64,000 bases of DNA from Proteiniclasticum aestuarii (GTDB lineage Bacteria > Bacillota > Clostridia > Clostridiales > Clostridiaceae), in NCBI RefSeq assembly GCF_017368455.1, contig NZ_JAFNJU010000008.1:90758-154757 (forward strand), given 5' to 3'. The position numbers and the translations under genes are program-made. This document shows positions 58,217 through 64,000 of this stretch, in pieces (within the stretch, counting starts at the first letter, position 1; the number at the start of each line of letters is the position of its first letter). Below the pieces are notes generated by a model. That model did not search any database and was not told the origin of the DNA. It worked only from the letters and a program-made list of their open reading frames with translations.

Positions 58217-59218
58217 ATGAGCACCATTATGCTTAGACCCTATAAATCAAATGTCGTCACTTTATCCGCGAATTTCGTGGATTATTATATGCCCAAAGCA
58301 AGGGGCGAATACGTCAAGGTGTACATCACTCTTCTTCGCTATACACAGGTCGGAGAAGACGGTGTTTCCACCAGTTTTCTTGCGGACATTTTAGGTCTTC
58401 TGGAGACCGATGTGCTGAAAGCGCTGGAGTACTGGGATCAGGTGGGACTCCTCTCCCTCCATACCATTGATGCCCACGGCAGCATGTCCATTGAAATCAA
58501 GGAAAGCCAGAGTCTGGTGCATCCTAGGATTACAGCATCGGAACCTGCAAAGAGACAGGAGGCGAAAGAGACCGCTGCAGAAAAAGAAGCGGAAAAGCCT
58601 TCCGAGCCCATGCATCCCATGCTGCAGGAGATATCCATGCTCATGGGCCGTCCACTATCTTCCTCGGAAGCGGAGAAATTCCTCTACTTCAAGGACAGAT
58701 ACGGACTCACAGAAGAAGTGATCATACTGATGGTCCAGCACTGTGTGCTGAAGGGCAAGACCAGCATGAAATACATCGAGACCGTGGCCATCAACTGGGA
58801 CAGTCAGGGCATCAAGACCGCCGAACTTGCCCAGCAGAACATCAAAAAGCATGAAGAGAAGTGGTCGAATTACAGAAAGGTGCTGACCTATCTTGGCATC
58901 AATGACCGGGATGTGCCCAAACCTCAGGAAGATCTTCTTGAAAAATGGTTCTACACCTATGGCTTCACCACAGACATGATCCTGAAAGCCTGCGACATCA
59001 GCTTCAACGCCTTGGGGAAAGTGGAAATGGGTTATATCAACGGAATACTCAGATCCTGGCTGAAGGACGACATCAAAACCCTTCAGGATGTAGAGAAGAA
59101 CGAAAAGATGCCACGAAAATCCAAAACCAGAAAAACGCAGAACCAGAACAAGGATTTCACGGAGCGAGAATATGACTATGACGATCTTGAAAGAAAGCTA
59201 TTGGGGTGGGATAAATGA
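58217..59218 (+). CDS. DnaD-like primosome protein
   Basis: A 333-residue replication-initiation protein. The N-terminal winged-helix-like domain (YMPKARGEYVKVYITLLRYTQVGEDGVSTSFLADIL) is followed by a charged linker (about 105-130). Two DnaB_2/DnaD C-type repeats follow: one ending in YIETVAINWDSQGIKT (about 135-205) and one ending in GYINGILRSWLKDDIKT (about 222-290). In Firmicutes DnaD/DnaB proteins remodel origin DNA and help load the helicase. The tail is basic. CGAGGAG precedes ATG 58217. The stop overlaps the start of the next gene (ATGA). Confidence 0.88.
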   Translation: MSTIMLRPYKSNVVTLSANFVDYYMPKARGEYVKVYITLLRYTQVGEDGVSTSFLADILGLLETDVLKALEYWDQVGLLSLHTIDAHGSMSIEIKESQSLVHPRITASEPAKRQEAKETAAEKEAEKPSEPMHPMLQEISMLMGRPLSSSEAEKFLYFKDRYGLTEEVIILMVQHCVLKGKTSMKYIETVAINWDSQGIKTAELAQQNIKKHEEKWSNYRKVLTYLGINDRDVPKPQEDLLEKWFYTYGFTTDMILKACDISFNALGKVEMGYINGILRSWLKDDIKTLQDVEKNEKMPRKSKTRKTQNQNKDFTEREYDYDDLERKLLGWDK

Positions 59219-60204
59219 TCAAAGGCTACCATGGCCTCATCATGAAGAAATATGAGGAACTAAGAGAACGAGAGAAACTGGCTTTACTGAAGAGAAAAGA
59301 GGAAGTGGAGCGAAAAGCGCCTGAACTGGCGCACATCGAGCAGCGGATTGCCCGGCTCAGTATGGAACTGGCCATGATGAACTTCAAAAAGAATGTGAAC
59401 TATCAGGAAGAATTCCCGAAGCTGAAAAGAGAAATTACCGAACTTAGGGCATCCAGGCTCGAAATTCTAAGCAGCCTCGGCTATCCCCTAGACTATCTGG
59501 AACATCAATACACCTGCAACAGATGCCAGGATACGGGATACATCCGCCAGGATAAATGTTCCTGCTACAAGAAGAATCTCATCGATGTTTATCATCGCAC
59601 CTCGGATTTCAATGATCTCATCCGAGAATACACCTTCGACAATTTCAAGCTGGATCTTTATGAAAGAGAAGAGGGCTCCTATCCCTTATCGCCCAAGGAG
59701 AATATGTCAAATATCCTGGAAGCTTCTCTGAGTTACATCCGCAGCTTTAAAACCACAGACAGTAATCTACTGTTCTATGGTAGCCCCGGAACCGGGAAGA
59801 CCTTCCTTTCCAGCTGTATTGCCAAGGAGCTTCTGGATGCAGGTTTTCTTGTGGTCTACCGTACAGCGGATGGTCTAATTCAGAATCTGAAAGAAGTCAA
59901 GTTTAATGACAATGTGGAGCTTCTGGAACTTCTTCTGAACTGCGATCTGCTCATCATAGACGATCTGGGAACAGAACTCAGCACGGAATTTTCCAAAGTG
60001 GAGCTGTTCAATTTCCTGAATTCAAAGCTTCTGAGAAAAAAGAAGATGATCATATCCACAAATCTGACACTGGAAAATCTGAAGAACAAGTATGATGAAC
60101 GAATCTATTCCCGCCTTGTAGGGGACTTCAACCTCTATAAGTTCCTGGGGCAGGATCTCAGAATCAAAAAGAATCATGAAAGAACAAAGAAAGCCTGGGG
60201 TTGA
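59215..60204 (+). CDS. DnaC/DnaI-type helicase-loader ATPase
   Basis: A 329-residue AAA+ protein that would load the replicative helicase. An N-terminal coiled-coil (about 10-75) precedes a zinc-binding cluster (CNRCQDTGYIRQDKCSC). The ATPase part has Walker A FYGSPGTGKTFLSSCIA, Walker B DLLIIDDLGTE, sensor 1 KMIISTNLTLENL and an arginine near YDERIYSRL. ATGA overlap with the DnaD-like gene shows a single unit. A terminator overlaps its last codons. Confidence 0.9.
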   Translation: MIKGYHGLIMKKYEELREREKLALLKRKEEVERKAPELAHIEQRIARLSMELAMMNFKKNVNYQEEFPKLKREITELRASRLEILSSLGYPLDYLEHQYTCNRCQDTGYIRQDKCSCYKKNLIDVYHRTSDFNDLIREYTFDNFKLDLYEREEGSYPLSPKENMSNILEASLSYIRSFKTTDSNLLFYGSPGTGKTFLSSCIAKELLDAGFLVVYRTADGLIQNLKEVKFNDNVELLELLLNCDLLIIDDLGTELSTEFSKVELFNFLNSKLLRKKKMIISTNLTLENLKNKYDERIYSRLVGDFNLYKFLGQDLRIKKNHERTKKAWG

Positions 60205-60222
60205 CCCCGGGCTTTCTTCCTT
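60187..60222 (+). terminator. Intrinsic terminator overlapping the helicase-loader stop
   Basis: GAAAGCCTGGGG, TTGA, CCCCGGGCTTTC, with TTCCTTTTG after it. Confidence 0.82.
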
Positions 60223-60285
60223 TTGAACTTCTTTCTTCAATTTCACTATCGGATTCTGGTCTATTTCTGCAGCAGGTTCACGAAA

Positions 60286-60370
60286 AGTTATCCACAAAGC
60301 TCTGCTCTTTTTTCATGAAATCATACACCTGTTTGTGGATAACTCGGGTATAAGTCCCAGGTTTTCCACA
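60286..60370. other. Cluster of three DnaA-box-like sites
   Basis: TTATCCACA (60288-60296, plus), TGTGGATAA (60334-60342, the same box in reverse) and TTTTCCACA (60362-60370, one mismatch). The first two sit in 13-bp inverted arms (AGTTATCCACAAA / TTTGTGGATAACT). They lie between two convergent terminators next to helicase-loading genes. No long AT-rich unwinding region is visible. Confidence 0.6.
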
Positions 60371-60422
60371 GATTGGTCACAGGTTCTTGTTGAAATCAAG
60401 ACCAGATCCGTTTTTAAGCAAT

Positions 60423-60450
60423 AAAAAAAACTCACTATAAAAGTGAGTTT
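60423..60450 (-). terminator. Intrinsic terminator of tRNA array
   Basis: On the minus strand AAACTCACT, TTTAT, AGTGAGTTT followed by TTTTT. Confidence 0.9.
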
Positions 60451-60454
60451 CTAC

Positions 60455-60529
60455 TGGAGCTGGTGAACGGAATCGAACCATCAACCTGCTGATTACAAAT
60501 CAGCTGCTCTACCATTGAGCCACACCAGC
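60455..60529 (-). tRNA. tRNA-Thr (TGT)
   Basis: Cloverleaf with acceptor GCTGGTG/CACCAGC, anticodon loop TTTGTAA (TGT), T-loop GGTTCGATTCC and encoded CCA. Last gene of the array. Confidence 0.95.
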
Positions 60530-60532
60530 AAG

Positions 60533-60609
60533 TGGCGACCCAGAAGGGACTCGAACCCTCGACCTCCGGCGTGACAGGCCGGCACTCTAACCAACTGAGC
60601 CACTGGGCC
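60533..60609 (-). tRNA. tRNA-Asp (GTC)
   Basis: Acceptor GGCCCAG/CTGGGTC (final pair G-U), anticodon loop CTGTCAC (GTC), T-loop GGTTCGAGTCC, encoded CCA. Same sequence as the copy at 60798. Confidence 0.95.
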
Positions 60610-60614
60610 ATGTA

Positions 60615-60690
60615 TGGTGGGAACAACAGGGATCGAACCTGTGACCCTCTGCTTGTAAGGCAGATGCTCTCCCAGCTGAGCTATGCTCCC
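60615..60690 (-). tRNA. tRNA-Val (TAC)
   Basis: Acceptor GGGAGCA paired with TGTTCCC-type 3' arm, anticodon loop CTTACAA (TAC), T-loop GGTTCGATCCC, encoded CCA. Same as the copy at 60881. Confidence 0.95.
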
Positions 60691-60706
60691 ATACCTTAAA
60701 AAAAAA

Positions 60707-60781
60707 TGGTGACCCCTAGGGGACTCGAACCCCTGATACCACCGTGAAAGGGTGGTGTCTTAACCGCTTGACCAAGGGGCC
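60707..60781 (-). tRNA. tRNA-Glu (TTC)
   Basis: Acceptor GGCCCCT/AGGGGTC, anticodon loop CTTTCAC (TTC), T-loop GGTTCGAGTCC, encoded CCA. Same as the copy at 60973. Confidence 0.95.
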
Positions 60782-60797
60782 TTAAGTTAAATTGAAA

Positions 60798-60874
60798 TGG
60801 CGACCCAGAAGGGACTCGAACCCTCGACCTCCGGCGTGACAGGCCGGCACTCTAACCAACTGAGCCACTGGGCC
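60798..60874 (-). tRNA. tRNA-Asp (GTC), second copy
   Basis: Identical in the parts compared to the tRNA-Asp at 60533; anticodon GTC, encoded CCA. Confidence 0.95.
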
Positions 60875-60880
60875 ATGTAA

Positions 60881-60956
60881 TGGTGGGAACAACAGGGATC
60901 GAACCTGTGACCCTCTGCTTGTAAGGCAGATGCTCTCCCAGCTGAGCTATGCTCCC
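60881..60956 (-). tRNA. tRNA-Val (TAC), second copy
   Basis: Matches the tRNA-Val at 60615; anticodon TAC, encoded CCA. Confidence 0.95.
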
Positions 60957-60972
60957 GTAATACATGAATAAA

Positions 60973-61047
60973 TGGTGACCCCTAGGGGACTCGAACCCCT
61001 GATACCACCGTGAAAGGGTGGTGTCTTAACCGCTTGACCAAGGGGCC
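60973..61047 (-). tRNA. tRNA-Glu (TTC), second copy
   Basis: Matches the tRNA-Glu at 60707; anticodon TTC, encoded CCA. First gene of the array. Confidence 0.95.
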
Positions 61048-61113
61048 ATATCGCCATTAATTTCCTTATTCATTTAGGTCAGAATTAGCTTGGGTGTTAA
61101 CCTGACAAAGACT

Positions 61114-61142
61114 ATAATACCTAACATTTAACAGACTGTCAA
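61114..61142 (-). promoter_or_regulatory. Strong promoter of tRNA array
   Basis: TTGACA, 17 bp, TATTAT on the minus strand, 67 bp before the first tRNA: 6/6 and 5/6 matches. Confidence 0.85.
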
Positions 61143-61173
61143 CATTTTTTTGTAAAAAAGTTTCGGGTTCTTC

Positions 61174-61551
61174 CTAATAGCTCAGTTCCACCAGGGTGCA
61201 GCCTTCCACATATTCCATGCCGTTGTTTTCACAAAACTCTCTGATCTCATGACTTCTCGCTCCTGGTTGAGCCATGATCATTTTGATTCCGTATGCATGG
61301 GCATCCTTCACGATTTCAAGACCTCTTCTTGGATTGATCACAAGATTCAGCACTTCAAACTTTTCTTCCCGATCACTTAGCTCGCTGAAGGAGTTGATCA
61401 CATCTTCTTTCTCATCCAGAGGATGCATACCTACTACGTTATACCCTCTCTTGATCAGTTTGTTGTAGATTCTTCCAGCATACTTCGTCTGATTATGTAC
61501 ATCACCAGCGACGACCCAGTTCTTATATTCCATCAATTTACTTGCATCCAA
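61174..61551 (-). CDS. CoA-binding domain protein (TTG start)
   Basis: A 125-residue Rossmann-fold protein of the CoA_binding_2/YccU type. WVVAGDVHNQTKYAGRIYNKLIKRGYNVVGMHP is the nucleotide-binding first half, and LNLVINPRRGLEIVKDAHAYGIKMIMAQPGARSHEIREFCENNGMEYVEGCTLVEL is the conserved second half. It probably binds CoA or an acyl-CoA, with unknown purpose. Translation starts at TTG 61551 with AGGAGG 8 nt upstream; the next in-frame ATG is internal. It precedes the tRNA array on the same strand. Confidence 0.82.
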   Translation of the reverse strand: MDASKLMEYKNWVVAGDVHNQTKYAGRIYNKLIKRGYNVVGMHPLDEKEDVINSFSELSDREEKFEVLNLVINPRRGLEIVKDAHAYGIKMIMAQPGARSHEIREFCENNGMEYVEGCTLVELSY

Positions 61552-61729
61552 AATTTATTCCTCCTAACTAAAATGTCAGAAAACATTTACAGACCTGTAC
61601 ATTAATTATAGCCTTAACGGTTTCAGATTTCCATACTTTAGGTAATATAGACCAAACAAAGTAACCGGAAAGACATTTCCCTTCAGTTATATTATAATGA
61701 TGAATAAGAAATTCAAATGAGGTATCGAT

Positions 61730-62980
61730 ATGGAAAAACATGAAATCATCATTGTGGGTGCTGGAGCTTCCGGTGTCTATCTTTCTCTTCTTCTGGCCGA
61801 CTATGGTAAAGACATCCTTCTTCTGGAAGCGAAGGATCGGATTCTGAAGAAACTGCTGACGACCGGAAATGGACGATGTAATATCACCAATGAAACGGTC
61901 ATGGATAGAATCAGCGATATGTACACCAGCGACAACGATTCCTACGATTTTTCTCCCCTTCGGACTTATGACCTTGAAGATACCTTGCGCTATTTTTCGA
62001 GCCTGGGCCTGAACCTGACTACACTGGATGACCATAAGATGTATCCTTACTCTCTTCAGTCCTCCTCTGTGGTGGATCTTCTACGGCTCTCACTGGAAGA
62101 AAAAGGCGTGCCTCTGAAGCTCAATGAAAAAGTCACGAATGTCCGAAAAAAGGGCAAAACCTTTCTTGTTACAACGACAATGTCACAATATGAATGCGAC
62201 AAACTGGTCATAAGCTCCGGTGGTATGGCTGCCCCTGGAACCGGATCCGACGGCTCCATGTATAAGATTCTCCGTGGGCTTGGCCATCACGTGATCACCC
62301 CCATGCCCTCTCTCGTACAGATGAAGCTTTCCCATCCCGCTCTGCGTGCACTGAGTGGCGTGAAAATAAGCGGGTCCGCAGTCCTTAGCATGAATGATGC
62401 TATCCTTAGGAAAGAAGAAGGCGAGCTTCTCTTCACAGATTACGGAATATCAGGCCCTCCCATTCTGCAGCTTTCCAGATTCCTTCATCCTCATCTAGAG
62501 AACGGAAAAGAGCTCCTTCTCACACTGGATTTCTTCCCGGAAAAAAGCCCTGAGGAGGTCAAGGAGATCATACTGAATCATGCCGCATTATTCAGCTATC
62601 GGTCCGCCATGGATGTGTTCAAAAGTCTTCTTCCTTCTAAACTCATCCCGGTTCTTCTGAGAGAATCCGGACTGGATCGACCTTCCACCGTGATTGGTGA
62701 AGTGGATCCTATTCATCTGATAAAGCTGGCCCAGCTGCTTAAGGAGTGGTCCTTCCCAGTGACCGGAACCCAGGGATTCAACATGGCCCAGGGAACCTAT
62801 GGTGGGGTGGATACCAGGGAAGTCCGACATACACTGGAATCTCTTAAGGTGCCGAATCTGTACCTCACAGGTGAGGTACTGGACGTTCTGGGCGCCTGCG
62901 GGGGATTCAACCTCCAATGGGCCTGGTCCACCGCCGGAACCGTCATGAAGGCTCTGACAGGTCAGATGGAGGGTCGGTAG
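61730..62980 (+). CDS. BaiN/HI0933-family FAD-dependent oxidoreductase
   Basis: A 416-residue flavoprotein. The N-terminal dinucleotide-binding motif IIIVGAGASGVYLSLLLADYG (G-x-G-x-x-G) and the helix end with an acidic residue (LLLEAKDR) bind FAD. LKKLLTTGNGRCNITNE is the hallmark of the HI0933/YhiN/BaiN group, and LYLTGEVLDVLGACGGFNLQWAWSTAG is its C-terminal FAD motif. Members include a 3-dehydro-bile-acid reductase, but most substrates are unknown. GAGGT precedes the ATG. Monocistronic, ended by a bidirectional terminator. Confidence 0.9.
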   Translation: MEKHEIIIVGAGASGVYLSLLLADYGKDILLLEAKDRILKKLLTTGNGRCNITNETVMDRISDMYTSDNDSYDFSPLRTYDLEDTLRYFSSLGLNLTTLDDHKMYPYSLQSSSVVDLLRLSLEEKGVPLKLNEKVTNVRKKGKTFLVTTTMSQYECDKLVISSGGMAAPGTGSDGSMYKILRGLGHHVITPMPSLVQMKLSHPALRALSGVKISGSAVLSMNDAILRKEEGELLFTDYGISGPPILQLSRFLHPHLENGKELLLTLDFFPEKSPEEVKEIILNHAALFSYRSAMDVFKSLLPSKLIPVLLRESGLDRPSTVIGEVDPIHLIKLAQLLKEWSFPVTGTQGFNMAQGTYGGVDTREVRHTLESLKVPNLYLTGEVLDVLGACGGFNLQWAWSTAGTVMKALTGQMEGR

Positions 62981-62995
62981 AAAATCGACAGATGT

Positions 62996-63036
62996 AAAAT
63001 GGAGACTGAGAAGATGATCTCAGCCTCCATTTTTTG
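62996..63036. terminator. Bidirectional intrinsic terminator
   Basis: AAAATGGAG-CTGAGA and TCTCAG-CTCCATTTT pair with one mismatch, with T-runs on both strands, between the flavoprotein and the convergent esterase gene. Confidence 0.85.
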
Positions 63037-63038
63037 TA

Positions 63039-63830
63039 TCATTTTTCACTCAGCCATTGGAGAAACCGGGGCATGAAATCTGCCCAGACTGCTTCATTAT
63101 GTGTTTTCCCCACAGCGATATTGAGGCTGATTCTTCTGTACTCCGCTCCTCTTTCAAGAAGTGCTCTGAGATAGTTCAGTGTATTGTTCACATAGATCTG
63201 GGAGTCTTCTATATCCACTTTTCCCGTTTCTTCGTCACGGCTCTCCTCCGTTCCCACCTGAAGAAAAAATCTCATGTCCCTGAAATTACCTTCCTCATGG
63301 AGCATCGTAAGGAAAGGCTTTTCCGACACCCAGGATGCCAGGGAGAATACCCCCAGTGCGGAGAACAGCTCCGGATACTTTGTGCCCATGTAGGCGGTCA
63401 TGAGACCACCCATGGAGCTTCCAGCAAGAGCTCTGTCCTCTCTCCGCCTCGAGATAGGATATCTGTCTTCTACCAGTGGTATGATTTTCTCCGCAAAATA
63501 GGCTGCAAACTCTCCTCCCTGCCCCAGAGAGCTGTATCGTTCATCTTCAAAGGGCCAGGGACCATACTCGTCCAGCCGTTTATCCCCTGCATTGTCTATG
63601 GCGACAAAGATCATAGGCTTTATGATTTTTGCGCGAACCAGCCGATCCGCTGCCTTCTCCACATCCCATATGACGCCAGCGAAGGAATCCTTCTTGTCAA
63701 ACACGTTCTGCCCGTCGAAAAGATACAAGACCGGATACATTTCAAAAGGCTTCATCTCTGTCGGCAATGCGACTCTGATCTTGCGCGAAGAACCATCATG
63801 CATTTTTACTATAATATTTTCTCTTTTCAT
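63039..63830 (-). CDS. Esterase-family alpha/beta hydrolase
   Basis: A 263-residue enzyme of the enterochelin esterase-like (esterase D/Fes) family. It starts with VLYLFDGQNVFDKKDSFAGVIWDVEKAADRL, typical of these proteins, and has nucleophile elbow ALAGSSMGGLMTAYM (G-x-S-x-G) and a final histidine region (VGKTHNEAVWADFMPRFLQWL). The start is ATG 63830: GGAGGA lies 6 nt before it, while the ATG at 63836 abuts that site. No signal peptide, so cytoplasmic. Substrate may be an acyl or siderophore ester; not determined. Confidence 0.85.
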   Translation of the reverse strand: MKRENIIVKMHDGSSRKIRVALPTEMKPFEMYPVLYLFDGQNVFDKKDSFAGVIWDVEKAADRLVRAKIIKPMIFVAIDNAGDKRLDEYGPWPFEDERYSSLGQGGEFAAYFAEKIIPLVEDRYPISRRREDRALAGSSMGGLMTAYMGTKYPELFSALGVFSLASWVSEKPFLTMLHEEGNFRDMRFFLQVGTEESRDEETGKVDIEDSQIYVNNTLNYLRALLERGAEYRRISLNIAVGKTHNEAVWADFMPRFLQWLSEK

Positions 63831-63895
63831 CTCCATTCCTCCATCTTCTGTTTCTTCCATTATATCAGCCAGAGGGAGACTCAGGATAAGGAAAA

Positions 63896-63932
63896 TACCG
63901 ATGCGAAATTCACTGCTGATTTCGCATCGGTA
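63896..63932 (-). terminator. Intrinsic terminator of the gene at the right edge
   Basis: TACCGATGCGAAAT and ATTTCGCATCGGTA form a perfect 14-bp stem; on the minus strand it is followed by TTTTCC. It ends the partial gene at 63943 and lies upstream of the esterase. Confidence 0.78.
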
Positions 63933-63942
63933 CGGTTTCATG

Positions 63943-64000
63943 CTATAGATCGTCTTTCTGGAAGGTCTGATCTCTTCTAGGCCCCACTGAAATGATGGAA
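63943..64000 (-). CDS. C-terminal end of an unidentified gene
   Basis: The last 18 codons of an open frame on the minus strand read SIISVGPRRDQTFQKDDL before a TAG at 63943-63945. A strong terminator follows 11 bp later, which supports a real gene entering from outside the window. Too short to name. Confidence 0.45.
   Translation of the reverse strand, partial: SIISVGPRRDQTFQKDDL

Larger units (their letters stand above)
60533..61047 (-). repeat. Tandem duplication of a Glu-Val-Asp tRNA triplet
   Basis: Units 60533-60781 and 60798-61047 carry the same three tRNA genes in the same order and with near-equal spacers; tRNA-Thr lies outside the repeat. Confidence 0.85.

Noticed and set aside
63057..63980. 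307-codon plus-strand frame opposite the esterase
   Set aside because: The esterase on the minus strand has family motifs and a ribosome site; the plus frame crosses a terminator.
1..64000. CRISPR arrays, insertion sequences, integrases or prophage genes
   Set aside because: No regularly spaced repeats, transposase, integrase or phage structural genes were found on either strand.

Overview
The window looks like chromosomal DNA of a moderate-GC anaerobic Firmicute, most likely a Clostridia/Clostridiaceae-type organism. The signs are strong GGAGG-type ribosome sites with some TTG and GTG starts, sigma-A promoters, many intrinsic terminators, a DnaD/DnaI-style helicase-loading pair, Gram-positive lipoproteins, a DUF4317 protein, a Staphylococcus-type class I aldolase and a YycJ-CxxH/CxxC-RlmH neighbourhood. 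I saw no phage, insertion sequence or CRISPR array. This is core chromosome with several unusual genes in it.

Layout, 1-20 kb: the N-terminal part of a sensor kinase and its OmpR-type regulator; an oppBCDFA peptide-import operon (minus strand) whose binding protein is circularly permuted; a small lipoprotein; a MerR regulator fused to an RDD membrane domain, with a small membrane partner and a clear 19-bp-spacer MerR operator; PH-domain, P-loop and tandem-GNAT proteins; a NagZ-type hexosaminidase; an ECF sigma factor with an RsgI-like anti-sigma factor and a second exported RsgI/PepSY protein, both with aspartate-rich tails; and an NhaC antiporter with a long leader.

20-35 kb: a methyltransferase-like protein and a second tandem GNAT; a cytochrome c module (nrfA-resB-ccsA) in which nrfA carries an in-frame TAA; three lipoproteins, two of them paralogous; a PII-like protein paired with a CPA2 antiporter; then a compact radical SAM/SPASM enzyme plus a 27-residue peptide, preceded by a near-consensus Fur box. 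That last pair is the best candidate for an undescribed system (an iron-controlled ribosomally made, modified peptide). It is followed by a class I aldolase and a DUF4317 protein.

35-50 kb: a beta-lactamase-fold hydrolase, an NSS sodium symporter, an M18 aminopeptidase, CsbD, adenylate kinase, a hydrolase, a complete TAXI-type TRAP transporter (SBP, DUF1850, fused permease), a YjjG-like phosphatase, a TPR protein, and a flavin-binding lipoprotein with an internal duplication of about 205 residues.

50-64 kb: gpsA and an LtaS-like synthase (glycerol-phosphate polymer theme), a C-terminally truncated rlmH, SEC-C and CxxC proteins, yycJ, murA, a 2H-phosphoesterase-like protein without its catalytic histidines, the DnaD/DnaC-like pair, a cluster of three DnaA boxes, a seven-gene tRNA array containing a tandem Glu-Val-Asp duplication, a CoA-binding protein, a BaiN/HI0933-type flavoprotein and an esterase.
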